From: Silurus meridionalis
Taxonomy: Eukaryota; Chordata; Actinopteri; Siluriformes; Siluridae
Length of the DNA: 64,000 nt
Reading direction: 5' to 3'
Assembly: GCF_014805685.1 (NCBI RefSeq)
Contig: NC_060909.1
Location: forward strand, 6,867,292-6,931,291
In this document: in pieces, positions 12,126-23,700 of the stretch
Numbering within the stretch: the stretch's first letter is position 1
Layout: every line of letters begins with the position of its first letter
Made by a program: the position numbers and the translations under genes
The notes under the pieces: generated by a model
Told to the model about the DNA's origin: nothing
Seen by the model: only the letters and a program-made list of their open reading frames with translations
Databases searched by the model: none

Positions 12126-14468
12126 GGGGCATGCCGATGCCAATTCCCTTATAAGGCACTATAAGTTAGTCCATGGCCAGGGAAAAGACTTAAGTTAAAA
12201 TGTGCTCAAAGAGGTTGTTCACATGTGTACCATAGTTTTTCTGGATTACGCAAGCATCTCAGCAAATGTTGTGCAATTGACAGTTCATGCCTCGAATTTT
12301 GGTGAAAGCTCATCCACTGCCAACTCCATTTTATTAGGGAATGTCGGTGATTTACCAAACACAAATTCAAACTGTGAGTCTGTACCTCTAAAAACAAATA
12401 TAGTAGACAGTTGTGCAACAGTGGTAACTGAACTTAAAGTTGCTGGTGTCGTAGAGACAACTATTAACTATGTTGTCAGTGCTTTAGAAGAAGTGATTGG
12501 AGACATTCATAGTCAAACTCGAGAATCTGTGAAAAACAGCTTATCTTTAGCGGAGCCCATAAAAAGTATTGTTGAGTCACAAATTGACCAGTGTTTTGAT
12601 AAAATGCTAAATCCTTTTGTGGCAATGAACACTGAGAGCAAGAGAATGCATTATAATCCTGTTGAATTTGTACTCGGAACAAGATTTGCTACAAGGTATA
12701 ACAGAACAACTGGAACCTTTGCCCAAACCATTGTTAAGGATAAATGTGTATATATACCAATTCTAGAGACATTACAGTCTATTTATAAGCACACTAAAAT
12801 CAAAGATATGATGGCGAGACACTCGCATGAACTCTTCTCAAAACAAAGGCAAGCAGTTCAGATCCAACTTTTTTTTATGAATTTGAATGTGTAAACCCCC
12901 TTGGATCAAAATGAGGAATACATAAGTAATCTAAGTAAGTATCTATTTTACCCTTAGAAATATTTCTCCTAAATACAACTCCAGTTTACTAAATATCCAT
13001 TTAGTTGCTTTATTTCATGCACAAGATATCAAAATATACGGGTTTGATAAAATACTAGAGCGGCTTGTCCATGATATCTCAACACTGGAAACCAATGGAA
13101 TTCAGATTTCTTTATTTGATCATACAGTTTATGGAACCATTGTCCAAGTTACTGGTGACAACCTTGATGTCCATTCCCTATTTGGTTTTGTGGAATCGTT
13201 TAGTGCTAGGTACTGTTGCCGCTTTTGCCTACTAGAGAAATAGTGTTCAGTGAAGATAGTCCAAGGATGCCAATGCGAGCTAAAGAACTTAATGCAGAAC
13301 ACTGCCAGAGAATGCAGAGCAATCCCAGTCTTCCTTATGTAATGGGAGTAAAAAAGTTTTGCCTTTTAAATTCTTTGCAATATTTTCACACCACTGCAAA
13401 TTTTTCAGTTGATATTATGCATGATATATTACAGGGCGTTGCACAATATGAGATGAAATTACTCATTCAGCATCTGATTGGCAAATACACCACATCAGCA
13501 GAAGTGCACAGAAGAATTCAGAGTTTTAACTATGGCTTTATGGAACAAAACAACAAAACTCCTGGTGTAGAATTAAGAGAGGGTTCCAATGATTTGGGCT
13601 TAAATGTCACTCAGAGCTTGTAGTTTACTGCGTTATCTGCCCATTATTTTTGGAGATATTGTGTGTCCTAATGATCAGCACTGGTATTTGTTCATTTTAT
13701 TGCTTCAGATAGTCAGTATAGTGTTTTCTTCAGTTATATCCCCTGGTAATTCCATTTATTTGAAGCACCTGATTGCAGAGCACCACAGTTTGTTTAAGCA
13801 TTTGTTCCCTGATAAGAAATTGCCAAAGCATCATTTTATGGTGCATTTCCCTATTTGTATACAGAAAATTGGACCACTGCTACATTGTTGGTGCATGCGT
13901 TACGAAGCAAAGCATAACGTTTTTAAAAAGCAGCTGAAAGGCTTTAAAAACATAACGAAAACATTAGCAAAGAAACACCAGTGCCAACTGGCTTATATTT
14001 GGCAAACATATGATTCAAATGACTTGAAATAAGGTCCTGGGAAAATTGTCCCCTTGAATAAAATGGAGGTTGGCACTAAGATGGCTGAGAAACTTATTGT
14101 GCCCATGTGGACTAAGGTCCTAAATGTGAAATGGGTCAAGTTCACATTTTCAAGTTCACATTTCAAGTTCATACTGTGGAAATATATATCGGTCAGGGTT
14201 AGCAGTTTGTGTTCAGGTTCAAAATGACATGCCTGTATTTCATGTAATCCAGAATATTGTTGTCAAAGATGAACATGTCCTTTTAATAACAACTGCACTG
14301 AAAACTGTTTGTTTAGCTGAACATATTCATGCTTACAAAGTTGCACATACCATAGAAGCACCTTGTGTTTTGGATGTTAAGGATATCTTGCACCACAAAC
14401 TGTTTGACATTCTGATGTCTTATGGTTGTGATTCTGATTTGTTTATTGTACCATATAGTTACATGTAA
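12126..14468 (+). pseudogene. Decayed zinc-finger/transposase-like gene (second gene of module)
   Basis: The coding signal runs through at least four frame changes. 12195-12270 encodes a finger-like unit with C-x4-C and later H-x4-C (around QRGCSHVYHSF). 12290-12894 is an open helical stretch with YNPVEFVLGTRF and NRTTGTF. 13080-13240, in another frame, has TGDNLDVHSLFGFVESFSAR followed by C-C-x2-C cysteines. 13240-13620 holds NFSVDIMHDILQGV. 13604-14032 holds GNSIYLKHLIAEHHSLFKHL and LLHCWCMRYEAKHN. 14229-14468 is the likely C-terminus. The D-x-MHD..GV block recalls Tnp2/CACTA-like transposases and many unnamed fish proteins; the superfamily is not certain. The middle 12895-13080 is mostly stops. 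The frame breaks mean no full product. Confidence 0.7.
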
Positions 14469-14986
14469 TTCGTCCTGTTTGTCATATCAGAATCATTATG
14501 TTTTTATTATTTTTATTTTTTCAAAATAAGCTTGAAAAATACAATTTGTGAGACATGAGTATATAGTTTATTCGTTTTTCTTTTAAGACCGAAAAGCAGG
14601 TTTTTCATTTAGGTCCTTTTAATGGGTAAACATGAATGGTGTAACAACTCTGGAGGGGAAGAAAATTGTTGCAGAGTAAAGTCAAAGTTATTTGTATATT
14701 TTACTCTGGCAAATTTACTGTGTGGTTTTCTCAACTTCATATTGTTTTCATTCCTCTTTCTGCAGAATAAATGCTCTCCCACACACCCATCGTTTTTCTT
14801 AGATTTATAATGAGGAGAAGGGAGTGAGGATGTAATCAGATTTTTAGTGGGTATAGTTGAGTTTTCATCCCAGTGATAAGGGATCCACCTTAGAAACAAA
14901 GAAAAGAGAAACCAAACAGAGAAATTTGAGAAGAAAGAACCAAAGAACTGAGAATGAAATAGCTCTTTCATAGTCTGATGGATAGT

Positions 14987-15105
14987 TTAGGGTTCTTAGT
15001 ATACTGAAAGAGTTCTATGTGGAAACTTCTTTTGTATGCTGTCTTCTGTAAAGTTCTATATAGAACCTTTAACTATCTGTTATCTATTTAAGAACCTCTT
15101 TTTTT
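14987..15105. mobile_element. MITE-like fragment (GGTTCT..AGAACC type)
   Basis: Repeated phrases GGGTTCTTAGT, AGTTCTATGTGGAA, AAGTTCTATATAGAACC and AAGAACCTC match the style of a short fish inverted-repeat element. The borders are not clear. Confidence 0.4.
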
Positions 15106-15233
15106 TAACCAGTATTATTTAGTCACATTTCCTCTAACTTCTGTTTTTTTTTTTAATGTTTGTTTATTTATTTATTTAGGTATCTCCAATGAAAATGTTC
15201 AGAAGAATAAAGAGGGAAGTAAACTCTTGATAA

Positions 15234-15238
<5 letters not shown>

Positions 15239-15267
<29 letters not shown>
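15239..15267. repeat. (GT)n microsatellite
   Basis: Fourteen GT units followed by a G run. Confidence 0.95.
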
Positions 15268-15269
<2 letters not shown>

Positions 15270-15724
15270 GGTTTAATAAGCTAATAGATAGTTTGGGGGT
15301 TTTTTGTTACTGAATGAATTGTATTGTGAAACATATTTAAAAGGCAAAATGTTTTCCACGCGCGTTTAAGGTTAAAGTGTAAAAAAATTAAAATAATAAC
15401 CTTTATATTCCAAATGAAAATGGTATTTACCTGTTATTCGGATGCCTTGTCTCCCATTGCTAATCATAGCTGTGAGGGTGAATTAAGACGGCGGTGGAAA
15501 ATTTGCACTGAAATCATCAAATTTATCTCTTCTGTCCCTTAATCATCAGTCCATTGAACGCCTACATAGTTCTATGTCCCGATGGACTGCAAGTGGACTC
15601 ACATAGGACAGGGTTGCCAGATTCTGGTACAATTCAGTTTGAAAGTTTGGTACAATTGTGCTTGGTATTAAACTCGTGTTTGATAAGTTTCATATTTAAA
15701 AACAAGAGCAAGTGTGAAATTATG

Positions 15725-15945
15725 TAGTAAACTCTTCTTTTTCTTCTGCTTCTTCTGCTTATTTTTCTTCTTTTTCTTCTTTCGGCTGCTACCGTTAGGT
15801 GTCGCCACATCACATTCAAAAACCTCCTCCTTGGCCTTCCTTTTTTCCTCCTTCCTGGCGGCTCCATCCTCAGCATTCTACCCCATGGCCCTTTCATCTC
15901 AACCACCCTCATCACTCCTAAAGAAAATCTCAGCATCTTCAACTC
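15725..15945 (-). mobile_element. LINE reverse-transcriptase C-terminal fragment
   Basis: Minus-strand translation gives KMLRFSLGVMR and, further on, GRMLRMEPPGRRKKGRPRRR, the basic C-terminal tail of a very common fish non-LTR retrotransposon (RTE-like; clade not certain). The segment normally between these two blocks is missing, so the copy has an internal deletion. It ends in the (TTCTTC)n-like tract and the TTCGGCTGCT..GTCGCCACA tail phrase. Confidence 0.75.
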
Positions 15946-15984
15946 TGGGAATTATGTAGCAAACCAAAAAACATGATAAATAGA

Positions 15985-16815
15985 ACAGAATATGTTTTAT
16001 ATTATCAATTCATCAAAGTAGCTACATTTTGCTTTGTTGACAGCTTAGCACACTTTTGGTATTTTTTTAGTCAGTCTCAAGAGATTGTCATCTGTTTTAC
16101 TTTGTTAAAAGTGTTGAGTGCTTTTTGGCAGTTTTTCTTTTTTTTTCACTCTCATTCCAAACAATCTAAACTGGATTTAGATCAGGTGATTATGGAGGCC
16201 AGGTCATCTGATGCAGCACTCCATCGCTTTCCTTCTTGGACTTTCCTTCTTCTAGTTCTTACATAACCTAAAGGGGTGTTTGGGGTCATTGTCCTGTTGA
16301 AAAAGAAATGATGATCTCACCAAGTCAACCTAAAAAAATCACTGGAACACAGGTATCTCTTGGTCTTCCTTTCCTGGGACGGTCCTCATGAGACTTTGTT
16401 TTATCATAGCGTTTAATGGTTTTGGAGACAGCACTTGGAGATACATTTAAGGTTCTTGAGATTGTTCGTATTGATTAACCTTTATTTCTTAAAGTAATGA
16501 TGGACTGTCTTTTCTCTTTACTTACATTAGTATTTCTTGCCATAATATGGATTTGTACATACAGTAAGTTGTAGTAGCACTAATAGGGATATTGACTCTG
16601 TACCCACTATGCACAAGACAACTGATGGTCTAAAACACTTTAAGAAGGCAAGAAATGTCTCTAATGAACTCCTGACAGAGCACACCTGGGAATACAAAAT
16701 TCCAGGTAACTACCTTGTTAATCTGATGAGAGAATGTAATGAGTTGCCAAGCTGTCATCAAAGCTAAATGTAGCTGTATTGCTGTAATATTTATTTCATA
16801 TAAAACAGATTGTTC
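15985..16815 (-). mobile_element. Tc1-like element relic with transposase pseudogene
   Basis: On the minus strand the transposase starts at 16543: MARNTNVSKEKRQSIITLRN, a stop, then a helix-turn-helix continuation with VSPSAVSKTIKRYD and a GRPR-like hinge. The catalytic middle is deleted; the tail with WPP and SPDLNPV, again interrupted by stops, follows at about 16150-16220. Inverted termini are visible as GTAGCTACATTTTGCTTTG (left) and its imperfect complement near 16755-16785. Confidence 0.8.
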
Positions 16816-17176
16816 CTGTATGAGGCTGTCAGACGTAACTTAGGGTGTGTGCTGTAGAGGTCCTCAACCCCCTTGTCACGAGTCAGTACCAGGTTGTGAA
16901 AGAAGAGTCTATAGATCTGACATTGTATAATTTATTGTATGTTTTGCCCTTCCAAATAACCACTAAAAAATTTGCATGCATTTAAGAAAACATAATTTCC
17001 ACACACAACAGGTTTGGCTCAATATTTACACAAGTAATGAACAAACATTCAGGAGAATAAGACCAAACGCTAGTGATAACGGAGAGACAGCTACTGATAA
17101 TATACTGTATAAAGTGCAAGGTTTGAAGCACATTATTCTTCAGTGTTTTTTCTTCAAAGTAGCCATGTATATAAAC

Positions 17177-17188
17177 TGTGTGTGTGTG

Positions 17189-17225
<37 letters not shown>
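17177..17225. repeat. (GT)n microsatellite, interrupted
   Basis: GT units with a GCGTGTAT interruption near the start. Confidence 0.9.
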
Positions 17226-17228
<3 letters not shown>

Positions 17229-17287
17229 CATACATATACATACAAACATATATATTATATCGTATCATATCGTATATGTATATATAT

Positions 17288-17358
17288 ATTGACACATTTA
17301 ACACCTTTGGTCAGGAGAGATTCCCCATCCTTTTGCACACCACTGAACAAATGTTGAT

Positions 17359-17432
<74 letters not shown>

Positions 17433-17502
17433 CAACCTTTGTTCAGTGGTGTGCAAAAGGATGGGGAATCTCTCCTGACCAATGGTGTTAAATGTGTCAA
17501 TC
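17288..17502. repeat. Long palindrome with (TA)n centre
   Basis: Two arms of about 72 bp (17288-17360 and 17430-17502) are almost exact inverted copies: the left holds GGTCAGGAGAGATTCCCC, the right its complement GGGGAATCTCTCCTGACC. A (TA)n run of about 66 bp fills the loop. It looks like a foldback element or a paired MITE end inside a TA array. No protein coding. Confidence 0.9.
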
Positions 17503-17700
17503 TGGCAACCCAAAGAGGAGAAAACGGACACTACATTGTAGAAAGGCGACACACAAGTGAAGTGGACAGTCTGAGTCTCCATGAAGCCCAGGATCAATCA
17601 GACCTTATTTAAGTTGTCTATTTAACTTTAAAACACTTTTTTTCTTGCACGGATACGATTTTCTTGGGAAGTTTTTTTTTTGGTAGCTAAATATCCTTTT

Positions 17701-17722
17701 TTTTCCGGTCATTTTTTCCGGT
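17701..17722 (+). promoter_or_regulatory. Paired TTCCGG motifs upstream of pkp3
   Basis: TTCCGG occurs at 17703-17708 and 17716-17721, a 13-base spacing, about 40-55 bases before the pkp3 ATG. TTCCGG is the complement of the ETS-family core. The role is inference; the position may be 5' UTR rather than promoter. Confidence 0.3.
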
Positions 17723-17756
17723 CATTGTTCGGATTAGACAGTAAGTTCATTTCGAG

Positions 17757-20700
17757 ATGAGCACCACTGAGGGGTTGTTTTTCTCGGCTTTGCAGCCGCA
17801 CACAGCCGTGAGCACCTACGCGGTACCTACTGACCGCGAGCTCACCGTGGACCGGCAGGCGAAGGAGAAGCGCGTGCAGCAGCAGGTCCAACAGCGGCTC
17901 GCGGAAAAAGCGTCACCAGGTGAACCTGCACGAGACACCTTTTTTCCTAAAGGTGTAAAAAAAAAACCTGCATTAAATAAATAATTGTAATTATAATGAT
18001 AACAATAGTAATAACTTTGTAATAAAATAATCATAACAGCAGTGATGGAAAGATAAGAATGCATGTGCAAATGAAAAAAGAAACACGTGAAACTTCTAGA
18101 AAAAGGCTGAAAAAAACACACATTTCAATGTCACAGTGTGATTATCCCATTAGAATTCCATGTGACCACACCAATGATTATGTGTGCAAAGTGTTCAGCT
18201 AAATTCCAATCAGTCAAGCAGGAAAAGTGGTGCTGTTGCATTAGGAAGTTTTTCCTCCCTTCATCAGTTCACTGCTCGTTCTCATAACATTCTATTAATA
18301 AATACAAAACTACAGTTTGTTTTGTGTTACGGAACAAACAGTAACAATAATAACTCCACAACTTTATTGTATGTTAAGTAACCTGTCTGTGGGAAACAGT
18401 TATTAAAACACAAGCAGTGTCTCTGTAAATATGCACAGTGTGCCTTCACTCTGTCTCTACTATCATTGGTTGCATGATGTGCTGTTCAAATATTTGGCAA
18501 AAGTGTACAAACACAAAAGAGAATGTTAGAAATCTGCTGTCCATCTTCCCAGGTAGTTTGACTACATTTGTCTGTCCAGCTATTTGAATGAGTTATACTG
18601 ACTTACAGAAATTACAGTTTTTACATGTTGCTGTTACACTACAGCTAGGTATCTTTTTTCCAAAATCCTTTTAACAGGTCTTATCTTCAAAATGGGCTCC
18701 TAAAGATCAGGAGCTCAGAATGGCACTGCTGATAGTCATGGTGAAAAGCTTGAAAGATTGGGTTTTCATCATAGTTATGTGTTATGGCTAATACCAGAGT
18801 TCCAGTCGACAGGCCGTTTGGAAAATCATCGTGTTTCATGTCGATCTTTGTATATCTCACTACGGCGTTATAGAAAAGTGGAAAAGTGCTATCAAGGCGA
18901 ACTTTCTGTATTTTCTATGCGCTTCAGGATCCCTGTATATGAAGTAGTGCGGGGATGTACTGTATTTTATTGCTTTTGTTCACAATCCATTCAATTCTGT
19001 GTGTTTAAAAGAAGAGTGCAGGTCTTAAAAGTAGGCAGTTTCAGTGGACTGATCCCTATTATCTACAGTATTATAAACTAAAAAAAGACACAAGAAGTCA
19101 TGATGGATTATTGGGGAAGGAGGCTGATATGATCATGTTGCTTTACAAATACAAATGTGTAAAATGGGTCACACCAGACTATTGTGTTTTGGTAGTATTC
19201 GCCACATAGTTTTGTGTGTGTGCGTGTGTGCACGCACGTGTGCAGGTATCACTTACCTCTTGGCTCAAGCTCGCTATGGAAATTGGGTCATGTGTCATTT
19301 AATGAAGCTTGAGAGTTAACATTATCATGTTTACGCACTCACACACACTACATCGAAAGACAAAACCTGATAAGTGTTTTACATAACAATTTACATTTAT
19401 TTAAACAGATATATCTGCCATCAGTACATTAGAAATTTTTAGACGGTGTGCAGTTTAGTAGAGCCCCGAAAACATTTTTTATTCTTCTTTTAAACTTACC
19501 TCTACCTAACTCATTACCAGTAAATGTATAATTCCCCTAGTCAAGAACTTTGACTCATTTTCCTGTCTAGAGGAAGGAACAGAAAACTGCTGACTGGAAA
19601 TTCCCTTAAAATTATTGTCTTTGGGAAGTTGGACTAGCTCTAAATCTGTAATCCTTTTAGAGGTTACTTGAGTATCTGTGCTTATGTGAGAAAATGAAAG
19701 AACATAAGGCTGTATTCCTTTCCGGGGTGTTGTCTTTCCTGTGTACTTGTTTCTTTGCTAGTTAAGTACCAATAACAGCTTTCAGGCCTATGATCACAGC
19801 CAGATAGAAATTCCTGACTCCAAACAGACTTAGGAAATAAGAAGAACTTTTCTGTGTTTGGTGACTAATCATTTTCGATATGATGTGGAGATGCCTTACG
19901 ACTTTTGCTATGAAAAAAAATGATCAAGCCATGGTCTGGCAAAAACTATGGGGATTCTATGTCAGTTGCAGGACAGTTTATCCTGCTGCTATGTTGTGTA
20001 AAATCCAATTTTGTCAGAATAATGCTATTGATAGCATATCTTAATTACAAATGATGAGTCTGATGATTCGAATTTGGAGATTTCTCAATTTTTTTTATTT
20101 TTTTGTGTATATAAAATAGTAGTTTTGAGCTTAAGACTTCATTTACCTCAATGGATTCGAATGACTTGATTCGAATTCGAATGACTTGATCACTATTAAA
20201 TCTAGAAAATGTAGATGAGGATGCCTAAAAGGTGGCCTCAGTATTTCTGATTGATGTTTTAGACTGCAGGAGGAGGTCATTATTTTGTTTAAAGACCTAT
20301 CCAAATCCAGTACTGGCAGCAGTTGATTTGTAGGGTTTTTCTCTTGCCACACTCAGGCAATAGCAGGCAACTTAACTTTTCATCTGTATTCACAGACCTA
20401 TTCAGCTACCACACTCCACTGCGATGTCTCCTGTTGCTGGGAGTACTGCCTGTAGGATTTTCGTAAACATCAGGGCTGCATTTGTGGAGATTATTTCAAC
20501 CACCAGGAGCAACTGAGCCCCATGTTAGAAATAAAACCCACATAGTATTGTATACTTTCTTAACCAGGATGGCAGCTCTTTTGAATTCGGCTGCATGCCA
20601 TGTGGATTTACGTCCTTCATTTATTCTTCAGCCTGTATGACCAGTGAGGCCTAGGTCTCACTGGTCATAAAGCATTGTTCCTAGCTTGTTTTGTATCACA

Positions 20701-23700
20701 AAATACTGTGCTTCAGTGTGCTCTTACTTTTGTTGGGATTAAAAATTTAGTAAACACATTATGTTTAATAGGACCAAAATATGAATTTTTCGAAATGTTG
20801 TCAATTAATATAATTTATATAGGGCTCTTAACAATGGCCATTGTCACAAAGTAGCTTAACAGACATATGGATATATATTTAAACTTGCTTTAAAAACAAG
20901 AGGAAGAGAGGAACCTTGAGAGGAACAAGACTCAAAAAGGGATCCCACCCTTTTCTGGGTGACACCGGATAGGGTAATTATGAGTCATTGACCTTCTATA
21001 ACTGTATGCTGTAACAAATAGTAAATGTGTTAAATAGATTTTTACTGCAAGCATCAGGGTCATTAGGCAAAGTATATTGTTTTTATGGTTGAATTCAGTC
21101 CTGAGGAAACAGCTAGTTGTCCTGGTTATACGCTCTGGAGGAGGTTTGGGGGATGCACTGACACGTGGAAGTCCTGTTTGATTAAAATACAATGGTCAGA
21201 GATGAAAGAAGGTTTTCCCCAAGCAAACTGGTTAATAAGAAGATTTAGTCCAGGTTCATTTAGGTTCTGGGTGATACTCTAATGTAGGTTAAAATGATGG
21301 AAAGTGTTGGTGGTTGTAGTTATGCTTTCATTTAAAAAGAAGAAAAAGAAATATGGTTGTACCATTGACCGTTTTTACATATTGCTGTTATTAGTTTAAA
21401 ACTATATTTTTTTACTTTTATTAAACTATAAGCAGGTATCTTTTTCCAAAACCCTGAAAGCATTTCAAAGGGCTTATCTTCAAAACGGGCTCCTAAACAT
21501 CAGCAGCTCAGAATGGAAAGAAAAGCTTGAAAGATAATTATTGGGTTTTCATCATAGTTATGAGTCGTGGAGTCACAGTGTTATGGCTAATACCGGACTT
21601 CCAGTCATAAGCTGTGATTATTACAAATCCTATGGGTAAATCATTGTGTTTTATGTCGATCTTTGTTGATCTTTCTCACTATGGCGTTAATAGAAAAGCT
21701 ACAAAGCACCATCAAGGACTTTCTGTATTTTTATCCCATTTGGTTACTGTGGCTTTCACTGATCAGAAACTCCTCCGCTTTTGGCTTATGTCTGTAACCA
21801 CATCATCTACTAGCCAATGTTGTCATGGCATTTTGCTGGTTCTGGAGACTAGGTGACTAAGCTTATTTATGCATAAAGGGCTACGCAGCTGTGTCTGTGT
21901 TTTCTATCCCTCCCGCTGTGGCCACACAGCTTCAAAGTAAGAATAATGAATAGTCAGCAGTAGTTATATCTCTACTGGTAGCATGCTACAGTTAAGGCCT
22001 TTTGTTGATGTTAGTCAGTATGGGCACTAACCAGTGTACCTTATACAGCCCCAGAAAACACAGCTTTCTATCCTTCCTTGTAATATAAGAGGCTGACGGT
22101 TTACAAAATGTTCTGAAATTATACAATTATAAAGTTACTCTGTCTGCTAAGGAAGGAGTCAACAGACTTGAGAATAGTAATTTGTAAAAACCTACGGATT
22201 ATCGTCCTCCAAGTTGTACACCAACACACATTCCTTTTATTGTGCATATTTAACAACAACAAAGTACCATGAAACAAAGGACTAGAGAACTATACTTAGG
22301 GTCTTGAATACATTTCCTCAACACTTTGGCATGAGAAGAACAGGAAAGAGAACAGCAGTGAATAGCAGAGACCTGTTATAAGCAGTGCGGCAGGATGCAA
22401 GTGTGTAAACTTGATATGAGCTTTGTTGTAGGCAAATGCACAAACATAAACAGAGGCCATAGTGAGGCAAGACAGGCCAAGTAAGCCAGGGATAATCTAA
22501 AATAAGAAATGTAGAATGGAAACTAGGCTCAAAACCAGAAAATCTGAAAATTAAGGAACTAGAAAATGGAAAAGAGAACTAGGATCAAAACGGAAATTTT
22601 TATTCCAAAAATTTGATTTTGATTTACAGCGGATGAAACAGTAATGTACAGTAATGCATGGTAAAAAGCAAGGAGAAACACAGAACAGGTTAATACAATT
22701 AGATAGCAAAAGTAAATATATGATTGGGTGCAGACAGGACTAGACCTCAAAACAAAACATGAGCATATACTAAAAGTGTGTGCTTTCATGGGAACAGCAA
22801 TCCAAAAGATAGAAACCATGACAGTTACCTAAATCGTGAACAATCGTGAACAAAGGATGAAGAACTATGAATTTTTACTTTTTTTATTTAAAATATTTGC
22901 GGTTAGGTCTTACCAGTGTGGCTCAGGGTAAATTCAAATGCTTAGAGTCAAATTTATTTTTGAGTGAATAGTTTTTTTTTTTTTTTTTTTTTTTCTAAGC
23001 ACAGTGATTTCTAAGTTCGAGATAATTGCACTACAGACAGTGAAGATGGACATTATGTTGAAAATGCTGGTGTATTCTTTTGTACGTAGCACTTTTTATT
23101 TTCTCAGACAGCCCCAGAATGACCTGTTCAGTGGTCACTCCTCTTGAATCAATGACTCCTGTGTTAGAGACATTCCTGAATCATTATCCAGGTCGTGATA
23201 TCAGTAACATGCTCCTGTTTTTAGACTGTTGGTTAAGTGGGAAGCTGTGCAGTGTTGAACTTCTTCAACTCTCTGATTCAGCACTGTGTGATATAGCTGA
23301 CAGATATAGCAGGGCTTGGTGTAATACTCCTTCACATTTATCAGGCTACTGTTAGTTTGCCATGACGATGCTGGAAAAAATTGCATCCGCTTCATTATTT
23401 ACTTCGGTAGATTTATTATTACATTTCCAGCTTTAGCAGTCCAGCTGTCAGACAATAGCCTCCCTTATTGCGCTTTTCATGAGAAGAACTGGGCTCGTTT
23501 TGTTTGCCTCTTTTGAAAATCCAGTAAGGAATTTCCGGTCCATGAACAAAAGAACTATGAATGTGATGTTACTGAGTGAATATAGGGCCATTAACCATTA
23601 ATAACGGTGTTGCATAATCACTATGCGTTAAAGCGGATGCATTGAATCTGAAATATTCCAGATCTGTCTGAGAATGGGAGTGACTAACACATTCTTACAT

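Larger units (their letters stand above)
14469..17756. other. Intergenic region with repeat relics upstream of pkp3
   Basis: The region contains a short MITE-like fragment (14987-15105), a GT array (15239-15267), a LINE 3' fragment (15725-15945), a Tc1 relic (15985-16815), a GT array (17177-17225) and a palindrome around (TA)n (17288-17502). No host gene was recognised. The last 150 bases before the pkp3 ATG should contain its 5' UTR or promoter. Confidence 0.6.

Noticed and set aside
23201..23395. Minus-strand partner of the pkp3 intron frame
   Set aside because: Antisense shadow without any supporting signal.
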